Positions 44,660 through 53,280 of a stretch of 64,000 nt of DNA are shown one piece after another. The notes under the pieces were generated by a model. It was not told the DNA's origin, did not search any database, and saw only the letters and a list, made by a program, of their open reading frames with translations. The DNA lies in assembly GCF_001854805.1 (NCBI RefSeq), contig NZ_MBLO01000005.1, positions 1-64,000 on the forward strand, read 5' to 3'. The DNA is from Pseudofrankia coriaricola (GTDB lineage: Bacteria; Actinomycetota; Actinomycetes; Frankiales; Frankiaceae). Position 1 is the stretch's first letter; each line of letters starts with the position of its first letter. The translations under genes were made by a program, and so were the position numbers.

Positions 44660-46000
44660 ATGGCTCTCACTGACGACCGCCGGCCCGTCGCCGCCGGTCA
44701 TGTCCCGTTCGCGATGCGCGACCTTTTACATGTACCTCGCGAGCGTTACTACGACCGAGGGTTCTACGAGCTCGAAAGGGAGTACCTGTGGCCGCGCGTC
44801 TGGCAGATGGCGTGCCGTCTGGAGGAGATCCCGCGGCCTGGGGACTTCGTCGAGTACGAGATCTGCGACCAGTCGATTTTGTTGGTGCGCCAGCCTGACC
44901 GGTCGGTCAAGGCGTTCCACAACACCTGCCGTCATCGGGCCACCCAGCTGTGCAAGGGCTCCGGACGGCTCGGCGGGCAGATTGTCTGTCCTTTCCACGG
45001 CTGGCGCTGGAACCTCGACGGCAGCAACTCGTTCGTGTACGGTGCCGAGGGGTTCGCGTCGGAGAGCCTGCGCCCCGACGACATCCGGCTGCAGGAGTGC
45101 AAGGTCGACACCTGGGGCGCCTGCGTCTGGGTCAACATGGACCCGGACGCCCGCCCGTTGCGGGAGGCGCTGGCCCCGGCAGCGGGGCTGCTGGACGACG
45201 TCTGCGTCGAGAACATGCGGGTGTGGTGGTGGAAGGAAACCGTCCTCAACGCGAACTGGAAGATTGCCCAGGAAGCGTTCCACGAGGGCTACCACGTGAT
45301 GGGAACCCACCCACAGCTGACCTTCGGGCTGGGTGACGACTACCCGGTCGGGAACGTCGAGTACACCGCGTTCGAGAACGGCCATGGCCGTTTCCGGGGC
45401 CGGTTCGACCCGACCGCGGGCGGCGTCTCCCAGGGCCGGGGCAGCGAGGCGTTCCTGGAGCGGTCGCGGATCCTGTGGGAAGGCCAGGACGCGATGACCC
45501 TCGAACGGGACCTGCACGTCTTCCGGGGAATGAAGAACCGGGTCCCACCCGGCGAGGACTTCCCGACCGCGGCGATCAGGGCGTTGTTCGACTACGCCGA
45601 AGGCGCCGGCATCCCGCTGCGCCCCACGCCGGAAGGCATGCGGCTGTGGGGCGGCGAGGTGTTCATGTTCCCGAACTTCATCATGATTCCCCAGTTCGGC
45701 AACGCGCTGTCCTACCGGGTCCGCCCCTACAACGACGACCCCGAGTGGTGCCGCTTCGAGGTGTGGTCGCTCACCATGTACCCCGAGGGCGACGAGCCTG
45801 GCCGCGCGGAACTGAAGGGTCGCTTCGCCTCCGACGACGCCGAGAACTGGGGCCAGATCCCGCGCCAGGACTTCAGCAACATCGCGGGCCAGCAACGCGG
45901 CCTCCATTCGCGTAGCTACCGCGAACACCGCCTCGCCACGGAGTGGGAACAGCTCATCAGCAACATGCACACCGAACTCGACCGGTACCTCGCTGGCTGA
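44660..46000 (+). CDS. Rieske non-heme iron oxygenase, alpha subunit
   Basis: 446 residues. Rieske centre C90-R-H92 and C110-P-F-H113. Iron ligands H212 and H217 lie in EGYHVMGTHP. ATG 44660 follows GGAAGGAGG. It is distinct from the Rieske protein at 27509 (different spacing and C-terminus). It lies in the FAH-E1-lipoyl operon with an FAD dehydrogenase and a ferredoxin downstream; the ferredoxin could donate its electrons. Confidence 0.92.
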   Translation: MALTDDRRPVAAGHVPFAMRDLLHVPRERYYDRGFYELEREYLWPRVWQMACRLEEIPRPGDFVEYEICDQSILLVRQPDRSVKAFHNTCRHRATQLCKGSGRLGGQIVCPFHGWRWNLDGSNSFVYGAEGFASESLRPDDIRLQECKVDTWGACVWVNMDPDARPLREALAPAAGLLDDVCVENMRVWWWKETVLNANWKIAQEAFHEGYHVMGTHPQLTFGLGDDYPVGNVEYTAFENGHGRFRGRFDPTAGGVSQGRGSEAFLERSRILWEGQDAMTLERDLHVFRGMKNRVPPGEDFPTAAIRALFDYAEGAGIPLRPTPEGMRLWGGEVFMFPNFIMIPQFGNALSYRVRPYNDDPEWCRFEVWSLTMYPEGDEPGRAELKGRFASDDAENWGQIPRQDFSNIAGQQRGLHSRSYREHRLATEWEQLISNMHTELDRYLAG

Positions 46001-46055
46001 GCCACCCCAAAAGAGCCACCGCAGGCGAAACCATCCACTCCATGGAGGGGGCACC

Positions 46056-47765
46056 GTGTCGAATTCGGACGCCAGCTACGACGACGCCAGCTACGACCAC
46101 GTCACCGACGTCGTCGTCGTGGGATCGGGCGGCGGCCTGTGCGGCGCCGCGACCGCGGCGGCCAGCGGGTTGGAGACGCTTCTCATCGAGAAGCAGCCAA
46201 TGCTCGGCGGCTCGACGGCGATGTCGGGGGGCGTCCTGTGGCTTCCGAACAACCCGCTCATGCAGGCCGAAGGGGTTCCCGACTCCCTCGAGGACGCGTT
46301 GGCGTACTTCGACTCCGTGGTCGGGGACGTCGGCCCGGCGTCGTCGAAGGAACGCCGGGTCGCCTACGTCACCGAAGGCGACACCATGGTCCGCTTTCTC
46401 CAGGACCTGGGCATGCGGTTCGAACGGTGCGAGGGCTACAGCGACTACTACGCCGACGTGGCGGACGTCCATGGCGGCAAGGCCCGCGGGCGCTCGATCG
46501 AACCCGCGGTGACCGATGGTAAACAGCTCGGACCGTGGTTCGACAAGCTGATGCCGGGGATGACGATCGCGCTCGGGATCGTCGTCATGACGCGTGAGGC
46601 GTCCGGGCTGCAAATGGTCAAGCGGCGACCGAAAGCCATGCGTACGGCCGTGCGCGTCGGGGTGCGGACGGCCGTCGGCCGGCTGCGGCGCCAGACCCGG
46701 CTGGCCAACGGCGGGGCACTGGTGGCCCAGACCCTGAAGGTCGCACTCGCCGCCGGGGCGTCGGTCTGGACAAACACCGGGCTGGTCGACCTGATCGTGG
46801 AGGACGGCCGGGTGGCCGGCGTCGTCGCCGACCGGGACGGACAGTCCGTCCGTATCCGCGCCCGCCGCGCCGTGCTGCTGAGCTCGGGCGGCTTCGGCCG
46901 CAACGCCGAGATGCGCAAGCGGTACTCGAAACAGCCGAACGACGGAGCATGGACGATCGCCAATCCGGGAGACACCGGCGAGGCGATCGAAGCCGCCATG
47001 GGGGCTGGCGCCGCCGTCGACTTCATGGACGAGGCCTTGTGGATCCCGGCCTCAGTCCAACCGAACGGCCGTCCGAGCATGCATAACGGCGAGCGGTGCA
47101 AGCCGGGTTCGATCATTGTAGACCGCGCCGGCCGCCGGTACTTCAACGAGGCGGTCTCGTACATGGAGGCCGGCCGGCAGATGTACGCGCACAACGTCGA
47201 CGGCGATGCCATCCCCAGCTGGCTCATCATGGACTCCCGCCACCGCAGCCGCTACCTGTTCGCCTTCCGCCCCGACACCCCCGAGGAATGGCTCACCAGC
47301 GGCTACATGAAGAAGGCCGACACACTGGAGGAAATCGCCCAGCTGTGCGGCATCGACCCCACCGGGCTGGTAGCCACCATTGCACGGTTCAACACGTTCG
47401 CGAAGCAGGGCACCGACCCCGACTTCCACCGAGGCGAAGGCGCCCACGAACGGTACCAAGGCGACTACGCCAACAAGCCCAACGCGTCGCTGGGACCCGT
47501 CGAGAAACCGCCGTTCTACGCGGTAGAGCTCTACCCGGGTGACGTCGGCACCAGCGGCGGCCTCCTGTGCGACGAGCACGCCCGGGTGCTCGACACCAAC
47601 CACGACCCGATCCCCGGCCTCTACGCCGCCGGGAACTGCACCGCGTCGGTCATGGGCCGCACCTACCTCGGCGCAGGCGCCAGCATCGGCAACAGCTTCG
47701 TGTTCTCCTACATTGGCATGAAACACGCCGCGCTCGTCGCCTCCGGGGACCGGGCGGTGACGTGA
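46056..47765 (+). CDS. FAD-binding dehydrogenase (3-ketosteroid-delta1-dehydrogenase-like)
   Basis: 569 residues of the fumarate-reductase/KstD flavoprotein family. N-terminal VVVGSGGGLCGAATAAA, EKQPMLGGSTAMSGGVLW, ARRAVLLSSGGFGRN, and C-terminal GDVGTSGGLLCDEHARVLD with GLYAAGNCTASVMG. It introduces a ring double bond, or reduces one. GTG 46056. A short tandem SYDDASYD lies near the start. Its stop overlaps the ferredoxin start. Confidence 0.9.
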   Translation: MSNSDASYDDASYDHVTDVVVVGSGGGLCGAATAAASGLETLLIEKQPMLGGSTAMSGGVLWLPNNPLMQAEGVPDSLEDALAYFDSVVGDVGPASSKERRVAYVTEGDTMVRFLQDLGMRFERCEGYSDYYADVADVHGGKARGRSIEPAVTDGKQLGPWFDKLMPGMTIALGIVVMTREASGLQMVKRRPKAMRTAVRVGVRTAVGRLRRQTRLANGGALVAQTLKVALAAGASVWTNTGLVDLIVEDGRVAGVVADRDGQSVRIRARRAVLLSSGGFGRNAEMRKRYSKQPNDGAWTIANPGDTGEAIEAAMGAGAAVDFMDEALWIPASVQPNGRPSMHNGERCKPGSIIVDRAGRRYFNEAVSYMEAGRQMYAHNVDGDAIPSWLIMDSRHRSRYLFAFRPDTPEEWLTSGYMKKADTLEEIAQLCGIDPTGLVATIARFNTFAKQGTDPDFHRGEGAHERYQGDYANKPNASLGPVEKPPFYAVELYPGDVGTSGGLLCDEHARVLDTNHDPIPGLYAAGNCTASVMGRTYLGAGASIGNSFVFSYIGMKHAALVASGDRAVT

Positions 47766-48157
47766 CCGAACAGCAGGGCGGGCGGCGCCGGGGGCCGGTG
47801 GTGCACGTCGACCCCATCGGTGCCGACCTCGAGCTCGAGCCCGGAGAGACGATCATCGAGGGCGCGTGGCGCCTCGGGTACCACTGGCCCACCGTGTGTT
47901 ACGGCCAGGCGAGGTGCACGGTGTGCCACGTCGAGGTACTTCGTGGCGCCGAGCACCTGACGCCCGCCGACGACGAGGAACAGGACGCCCTCGAACACCA
48001 GCTTCCGGGCGCGCATCGTCGTGATCTCACCCGGCTTCGGCTTGCCTGCCGGGCGCGCGCAACCGGCGACGTCGCCGTCCGCAAGAACGGCGTACGACCC
48101 GGCCAGGCATTGCCGGCCAGCCAGTCCGTCCACGTCGTCAACGAGCCTAGGAACTGA
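47762..48157 (+). CDS. Plant-type 2Fe-2S ferredoxin
   Basis: 131 residues. Cluster ligands C46, C52, C55 and C96 (C-x5-C-x2-C ... C), in PTVCYGQARCTVC and LACRA. A C-x5-C spacing is slightly longer than the C-x4-C of chloroplast ferredoxins but is known in bacterial ones. GTG 47762 overlaps the flavoprotein stop. It is probably the electron carrier for the Rieske oxygenase(s) and possibly the P450. Confidence 0.88.
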   Translation: MTEQQGGRRRGPVVHVDPIGADLELEPGETIIEGAWRLGYHWPTVCYGQARCTVCHVEVLRGAEHLTPADDEEQDALEHQLPGAHRRDLTRLRLACRARATGDVAVRKNGVRPGQALPASQSVHVVNEPRN

Positions 48158-48164
48158 GCTATGG

Positions 48165-48440
48165 ACAGCCTCCCGTTGGCCGGTGGGTCGGGGGTGGGTC
48201 TCCATCTGCCGGCACCTCGCCGGCCGGGGGCACCAAACCGCCGTGGTCGACGTCGATGGCTCGACCGCATGGCGGACTGCGCAGGAACCACGGTGAGCGC
48301 GTCGAAGTGACCCCGGGTCTGCGGCATCCACATCGAGGTGAACCCGCCTGCTCGGCCGCCGGGGCATCGGCAATAAACCCGACGCCCCGTTCCTGGTACA
48401 GCCGGTCCTTGTCTGAGCCGGTCGCGAGGCCAATTCGCAT
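48165..48440 (-). pseudogene. LLM F420-dependent oxidoreductase remnant
   Basis: On the minus strand, MRIGLATGSDKDR at 48440 matches the start of the intact LLM enzyme at 22631 (MRIGLMVGSDKE). The homology then continues in a second frame as GFTSMWMPQTRGHFDALTVV, and fades. At least one frameshift and loss of about 70 percent of the gene have occurred. It lies antisense beside the ferredoxin gene. Confidence 0.75.
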
Positions 48441-48580
48441 CCATTGCCCCCACAGATCACGGGAGCGATCGAAAATCGCGAACGGAATACCTGTCGCAGG
48501 CCCCGCCGGTGTGCTGCCCGAGCCCGGGACCCGGCGTCCCACGTACCCATTGGACACCACCGACGCGCCGTCCCGGACTT

Positions 48581-48663
48581 TGGCCGCTATGGGCAAGGAC
48601 TTGACCGAATGCGAAAAGACGGCCACGGTTCGGCCGTCGATGATGAGCCGGGAAGGGCACCGT
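48581..48663 (+). repeat. Dispersed regulatory repeat, copy D
   Basis: TGGCCGCTATGGGCAAGG at 48581 and TGACCGAATGCGAAAAG at 48602 are 21 bp apart. GACGGCCACGGTTCGG and GTCGATGATGAGCCGGGAAG follow. It ends 23 bp before the amidohydrolase start and is the most diverged of the four copies. Confidence 0.8.
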
Positions 48664-48685
48664 CGTTGAAACTGGGAGGTCAAGG

Positions 48686-49873
48686 ATGACGGCAGCACCG
48701 GAGCTGATTATCGATTCGGACAGCCATATCACGGAGCCGCCGGACGTGTGGACCGCTCGGGTTCCGGCGAAGTACCGGCAGGACGTGCCGCACGTGGTGC
48801 GGCAGGGCACGGCGGACACGTGGGTGCTCAACGGCGAGCGGTTGGCGCCGGTGGGGGCGACGGCTCCGGCTGGCTGGCCGACGTTCCCGCCCGAGTACCC
48901 GCAGACCTACGAGGACTGCCATCCCGGGGCGTACCAGGCCGACGCCCGGCTGCGGTACATGGACGGCGCGGGTATCTGGGCGCAGGTGCTCTACCCGAAC
49001 GTCGGTGGCTTCGGCAGCGAGAACTTCCTGAAGCTGAAGGACGACGTGCTGAAGCTGCTGTGCGTGACGGCGTACAACGACTTCCTCCTCGAGTGGTCCT
49101 CGGCCGACCTGCGCCGGTTGCTGCCGGTGGTGGCCACGCCGTTCTGGGACATCGAGGCGACCGTGCGGGAGATCGAGCGGTGCGTCCCGCTCGGGGCACG
49201 GGGAATCCTGTTCACGGGTGAGCCGCAGCGCTACGGGCTACCGGTGCTCGGGTCGCCGCACTGGAACCCGCTGTGGGAGGTCGCCCGGGCGGCCGACCTG
49301 CCGATCCATTTCCACATCGGCAGCGCCGGGGACACGTTGGAGCTGTCGACCCCGGAGCGCTATGCCCAGCACGGGGTGGAAGGGGCTCAGGCGTACTGCG
49401 CGGTGAGCCTGTTCATGAAGAACGGCGTCCAGTGCTCGGACCTGATCACCTCGGGTGTGCTGTCCCGCTACCCGGAGCTGAAGTTCGTGTCGGTGGAGAG
49501 CGGCATCGGCTGGCTGCCGTTCATGCTCGAGGCCACCGACTACAGCTGGCTCGGGGCGTTCCGGCCTGGCCGGGAGCGCCAACCGGGCGACGTCCTGCCC
49601 TCGGAGCTGTTCCGCCAGAGCGTCTACGTCACCTACTGGTTCGAGTCGGTGGCGCCCAAGCACTTCCTCGACCTGCTGCCGGTCGACAACGTCCTGTTCG
49701 AGACCGACTTCCCGCACACCACCTGCCTGTTCGGGAACATCCAGGAGACCATCTCCTCCGGGCTCGGGCATGTCGAGGCCGGGGTACGGCGGAAGATCCT
49801 CTGGGAGAACGCCACACGGTTGTACCGGATCGAGGAGCCGTCTGCGGCGTGGCTGGCGACGGCGGGAACGTGA
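48686..49873 (+). CDS. Amidohydrolase 2-family metal-dependent hydrolase/decarboxylase
   Basis: 395 residues. Metal motif D12-S-H14-I-T-E17, His in IHFHIGSAG, and a C-terminal Asp in LFETDFPHTT. It is a homologue of the protein at 37903, with the same YIPAKY/VPAKY-type N-terminus. ATG 48686 with GGGAGG. Like that gene it carries a copy of the repeat upstream. Probable decarboxylation or hydrolytic cleavage of a cyclic intermediate. It is followed by an alpha/beta hydrolase. Confidence 0.88.
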   Translation: MTAAPELIIDSDSHITEPPDVWTARVPAKYRQDVPHVVRQGTADTWVLNGERLAPVGATAPAGWPTFPPEYPQTYEDCHPGAYQADARLRYMDGAGIWAQVLYPNVGGFGSENFLKLKDDVLKLLCVTAYNDFLLEWSSADLRRLLPVVATPFWDIEATVREIERCVPLGARGILFTGEPQRYGLPVLGSPHWNPLWEVARAADLPIHFHIGSAGDTLELSTPERYAQHGVEGAQAYCAVSLFMKNGVQCSDLITSGVLSRYPELKFVSVESGIGWLPFMLEATDYSWLGAFRPGRERQPGDVLPSELFRQSVYVTYWFESVAPKHFLDLLPVDNVLFETDFPHTTCLFGNIQETISSGLGHVEAGVRRKILWENATRLYRIEEPSAAWLATAGT

Positions 49874-49930
49874 CCGACGTGACCACTCGCACCATATTCG
49901 TCGTCGCCCCACCGCCACCGACGGCTCACC

Positions 49931-49966
49931 CGAACAGGAAGGACGACACGAACAGGAAGGACGACA
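49931..49966 (+). repeat. 18-bp tandem duplication containing the ribosome site
   Basis: CGAACAGGAAGGACGACA at 49931-49948 is repeated exactly at 49949-49966, directly before the TTG start of the alpha/beta hydrolase. Each copy contains the GGAAGG ribosome-binding sequence. Confidence 0.9.
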
Positions 49967-49967
49967 G

Positions 49968-50696
49968 TTGCGCTTCGTACTTGTTCATGGGGGATTCCAC
50001 GGTGCATGGTGCTGGGAGCGGCTCGTGCCAGAACTCGGGAAGCGAGGTCACGCCGCGCTAGCTGTCGATCTTCCCGGCCATGGCAAGCGAGTCGACGAGG
50101 ATGCCACTCTCGCCGGTTACCGGGACGCGGTCGTTGAAGTGATCGAATCCGGTGACGTGCTGGTCGGCCACTCGATGGGTGGCTTTGTCACCAGCCTGGC
50201 AGCTGATGCGACGGTCGACCTGGTCCGCCATGTCGTGTACCTCGCCGCTGGGCTGCCCGTGGAAGGAAAGCCCATGCAGGCCTCGGGAGCTGGCAGCCTG
50301 TTGGGCGCCAGCGCCATTATCGAGCTCACCGAAGACGGTCGTTTACAGTTCCGCTCCGCCGAGGCAGCCATCGACTTCTTCTTTCACGACTGCTCGCCGC
50401 AGGTCGCCCAATGGGCCTACAGCATGCTGACACCGCAGCCACTGTCGGTCTTCGCGGAACCTATCTCTATCCCGCGTTTTTGGGAAGCCGAGCTACCGCG
50501 CAGCCTCATCCTCTGCCGGCTGGACCACGCAGGCGGGCCTGAAACCGCGGTCCGAGAGACGATTGCTAGGCTAGGTGTCGATCCCTTGTGGATTGACACC
50601 TCTCATTCCCCCTTTCTCAGCCAGCCCGCCCGCTGCGCTGAACTGAGCCTGGAAGCAACGAACCGGCCACCGATCGGTCCGCTCCGCCCCAGGTGA
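49968..50696 (+). CDS. Alpha/beta-fold hydrolase
   Basis: 242 residues. It starts directly with the beta-strand (M)RFVLVHGGFHGAWCW, with the nucleophile Ser69 in VGHSMGG. The acid region is SLILCRLDHAG and the His is in DTSHSPFLSQP. It resembles small esterases of the methylesterase/hydroxynitrile-lyase-like group (HGGxHGAWCW). TTG 49968 was chosen because GGAAGG is seven bases upstream and the fold begins there. It is downstream of the amidohydrolase with a gap of about 95 bp. Confidence 0.85.
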   Translation: MRFVLVHGGFHGAWCWERLVPELGKRGHAALAVDLPGHGKRVDEDATLAGYRDAVVEVIESGDVLVGHSMGGFVTSLAADATVDLVRHVVYLAAGLPVEGKPMQASGAGSLLGASAIIELTEDGRLQFRSAEAAIDFFFHDCSPQVAQWAYSMLTPQPLSVFAEPISIPRFWEAELPRSLILCRLDHAGGPETAVRETIARLGVDPLWIDTSHSPFLSQPARCAELSLEATNRPPIGPLRPR

Positions 50697-50956
50697 GCTA
50701 GCCGGGGACCCTCCCGGGTGATCTGGCAGGAAGCGAGGGCAGTCGGGGGTGCGGGCTCAAGTCGACTCCCAGCCTGAGTAGTCCGTAGCCAGCAACTTTG
50801 CCGGCGCCCTGGCCCGGTCACCGACGAATGGACCGAACATCATTTCGATCATCTCTCGCCGGTGTTCGCCCGCGAGCTCCACCCCACGCTGGCCCGAGCT
50901 CGCTCGCGATGCCCGGTCGTCGGAGCGCGGAAGACAGACCCGAGCGGGTCCCCCCG
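50697..50956. other. Intergenic region between convergent genes
   Basis: No coding signal or hairpin of note is seen between the alpha/beta hydrolase and the MetE-like gene. Confidence 0.5.
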
Positions 50957-52030
50957 CTACAGCTCGTTGCCCCAGATGTACCGCGCGACGATCTCGACCC
51001 GCTGCAGCTTGGCGCGGGCCGCCGCGACCGTGGGCGGGTTCGCCAGCGCGTGGAAGCCACCGTTCGTCGAGATCGCGATGTCGTCGACGTCCATGACAGC
51101 GGCCGCTTCGTCGATCCGTCCGACGAGTTCCTCCACCGGCTCGAGCGCCTCCGCGCCGATGTCGACGATCCCCAGGGCCACCACCAGGCCGGCGGGCAGC
51201 TGCCCCAACGGGAACCGCTCGGCGGGCGCGGCGGGGTACTCAACGCACAGCCGACCGAACGGCTGGCGGTCGAGGAACGACGCGACCGTCGCCGGGTCGT
51301 GCGCGCCGTCGGCGGCGCCGGCGGTGGTGATGTCCAATCCGACGCGGAACTCCGGGGGGGCCTGCAGTCCGGCGAGTACCTGTGCGTCGGCCTCGAGCAT
51401 CCGGCTCATCGCGGACGCGAGGTCGATGCCGAGGCTGGCCGCGCGCGCCCTTCCCGGCTCGGTGAGCAGGAAGGCGTAGGCGGGATTGCGCAGCTGGACG
51501 TAACGCACCCCGTCGCCGGCGAGCGCCGCGATCTCGTCGCGCAGGATGCGGGCGAACTCGCCCCCGGCGACCGCCACATCGCCGCTGGTCGCCGTCAACT
51601 CGGCGAGGTACCCGGGTGAGGGCAGGGCGAGCATGGCCGGACGGTCGGTTGCGGACAGGACGAAGTCGATCTCGTGCTTGGTGAGCCGGCCCCGTTCGAC
51701 CGGGCGGTCAAGCAGGGCGCGCACCTCCGGCGCGTTCTGAACACCCACCAGCCGCGCGAGTGCTCCCCCGGGCCCGGCCACGCCGAATCCACCGATCCCG
51801 TCGTAGATCACCGACAGGTGGTTGCCGCGGCGGAGTTCGCCGTCGCTGAGCGCCGACAGACCCAGACGCCGCTGCATCCGCAGCACGTCGATGACGGCAG
51901 CGTCTTCGGCCGCGCGTAAGGCGTCAACGTCGGCGGCCCCGCCGGCCGTCGCCGCCCGGGCGGCGAGCAGCTCGGGCGGCGGCACGAGGCTCGCGTGATG
52001 GTCGATGTGGTATTTGAAGTCGTCAGCCAT
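50957..52030 (-). CDS. MetE-like (methionine-synthase-family) protein lacking zinc ligands
   Basis: 357 residues resembling the catalytic C-terminal barrel of cobalamin-independent methionine synthase and its short catabolic relatives (epoxyalkane:CoM transferase type). Recognisable parts are LSDGELRRGN, YVQLRNPAYAF, and the C-terminal ISTNGGFHALANP. The expected His-x-Cys region reads VGLDITTAG, and the last Cys position (SPQCGF in the relative at 63514) is STNGGF. The metal site therefore seems lost. It may have a different chemistry or substrate. The ATG overlaps the end of the GlcG-like gene by 8 bp. It is the last gene of a five-gene operon. Confidence 0.75.
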   Translation of the reverse strand: MADDFKYHIDHHASLVPPPELLAARAATAGGAADVDALRAAEDAAVIDVLRMQRRLGLSALSDGELRRGNHLSVIYDGIGGFGVAGPGGALARLVGVQNAPEVRALLDRPVERGRLTKHEIDFVLSATDRPAMLALPSPGYLAELTATSGDVAVAGGEFARILRDEIAALAGDGVRYVQLRNPAYAFLLTEPGRARAASLGIDLASAMSRMLEADAQVLAGLQAPPEFRVGLDITTAGAADGAHDPATVASFLDRQPFGRLCVEYPAAPAERFPLGQLPAGLVVALGIVDIGAEALEPVEELVGRIDEAAAVMDVDDIAISTNGGFHALANPPTVAAARAKLQRVEIVARYIWGNEL

Positions 52031-52477
52031 GGTTGCTCGTCTCCTTGACGGCGCCGGCCCAGGCGGGGGAGTCGGTGGAGAAACCGGCCGCCGCCACGAT
52101 GGCCTCACAGATCTGCTGGTCTTCGTCCGGGCTGCCGCCGGAGATGCCGACGCCACCGAGGATGGTTCCGGCGCGCTTGAGGGTGAAGCCGCCCTTCGTG
52201 GCGACGATGGGGTGCTGGCCCATCCGTCCGACCTGCGTGAAGAGGTCCGGGTCGGACTGGCTCCAGTTCTCCGGCAGCGCGCTGGGCCGCTGCATGACGG
52301 CGGCCGAGTACGCCTTCGACAGGGCGATGCTCGGCGTCATCGGCCGGCTCCGTCCATACGCTCGGTCGGGACGATGAAGTCGTCGTAGTCGACGACCGCG
52401 ATACTCAACGCCTTGCCGGGCGTGAAGGCGTGGGCGCCGTCGACGAGCGTTCTGGCGTCGCTGAACGCGAGAGTCAT
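52023..52477 (-). pseudogene. GlcG/HbpS-family protein split by a frameshift
   Basis: Two adjacent frames together give a normal-length protein. Frame one is MTLAFSDARTLVDGAHAF ... VPTERMDGAGR from ATG 52477. Frame two is MTPSIALSKAYSAAVMQRPS ... GGVGISGGSPDEDQQICEA. They meet at about 52338-52340, where CGATGACG gives a TGA stop in one frame and an ATG in the next. One missing base explains the split. Either it is inactive, or translation is coupled into two chains. The family binds heme or cobalamin-like ligands, or has an unknown role beside glycolate genes. Confidence 0.7.
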
Positions 52478-53277
52478 GCCGACGCTCCCGCGGCCGCCAA
52501 CTCGTCGCAATACACCCGGGTCAAAAAGCGGTCCAGCGCGGCGTTGAACAAAATGGGGGCCTCCCAGTACATGGAGTGCGGCGCCTTCGCGACGAGGTCC
52601 AGGGTCGAGCCCGTCACCAGGGCCGCGGCGGCGCGGACGGTGTCCGGGCGCAGGACGGCGTCGTTCTCGCCGGCGAGGAAACAGATGGGGATACGAGAAC
52701 CGACCACGTCGTCCACCGTCGGGCCGTCGGTGTTGAGGTTGCGCAGGTCCGCCATCTTCGCGGTGTTGAACGTGCCCATCTGCTGGAACAGAAACGTCTT
52801 GGCCTTCTCGTCGGCGCGGAAGCGTGGCGTGAGCAGCCGGTCGAGCACCGGGATCTTCTCCGCCGTGGACCGGTCCGCGCGCACCCGCGCCGCCAGGTCG
52901 GGATGGTCGATGCCGCCCAGGGAATGGGCCAGAATGACCCCAGCCGCCCGCCCCGGCCGCCGCAGGGCGGCCTTCAGCGCGGCCGCGGCCCCGATCGACT
53001 GGCCGACCAGCACCGCGCGGTCGATCTCGGCCGCCGTGAGGACAGCGAGGATGTCGTCGGGAAAGATCCGGCTGTCGAAGGTGTCCATTGTCGAGTCGGA
53101 GCGGCCGAACCCGCGCAGGTCAAGCGTCAGGACGGTGAAGCGGTCCCGCAGGTGCGGCACCTGCTGCCACCAGGCGGCGTGGTGGCCGCCTGAGCCGTGC
53201 ACGAACAGGACGGCGGGGCCGGTGCCGTGCGTCTCGTAATAAATCCGCGCGCCGTCCGCCGAGGTTGCGTAGGACAT
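52474..53277 (-). CDS. Alpha/beta-fold hydrolase
   Basis: 267 residues. Oxyanion region FVHGSGGHHAAWW, LDLRGFGRSD, nucleophile Ser94 in VGQSIGAAAA, acid in LAGENDAV, and His in KAPHSMYWEAP. It resembles meta-cleavage or 3-oxoadipate enol-lactone-type hydrolases. ATG 53277 is 3 bp from the VOC stop; its stop overlaps the GlcG start (ATGA). It is the third position in the operon. Confidence 0.88.
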   Translation of the reverse strand: MSYATSADGARIYYETHGTGPAVLFVHGSGGHHAAWWQQVPHLRDRFTVLTLDLRGFGRSDSTMDTFDSRIFPDDILAVLTAAEIDRAVLVGQSIGAAAALKAALRRPGRAAGVILAHSLGGIDHPDLAARVRADRSTAEKIPVLDRLLTPRFRADEKAKTFLFQQMGTFNTAKMADLRNLNTDGPTVDDVVGSRIPICFLAGENDAVLRPDTVRAAAALVTGSTLDLVAKAPHSMYWEAPILFNAALDRFLTRVYCDELAAAGASA

Positions 53278-53280
53278 CGG

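Noticed and set aside
39308-48663. That the approximately 82-bp repeat is a CRISPR array or an insertion sequence end
   Set aside because: Copies are kilobases apart, lack regular spacing, flanking target duplications or a transposase, and all are promoter-oriented.
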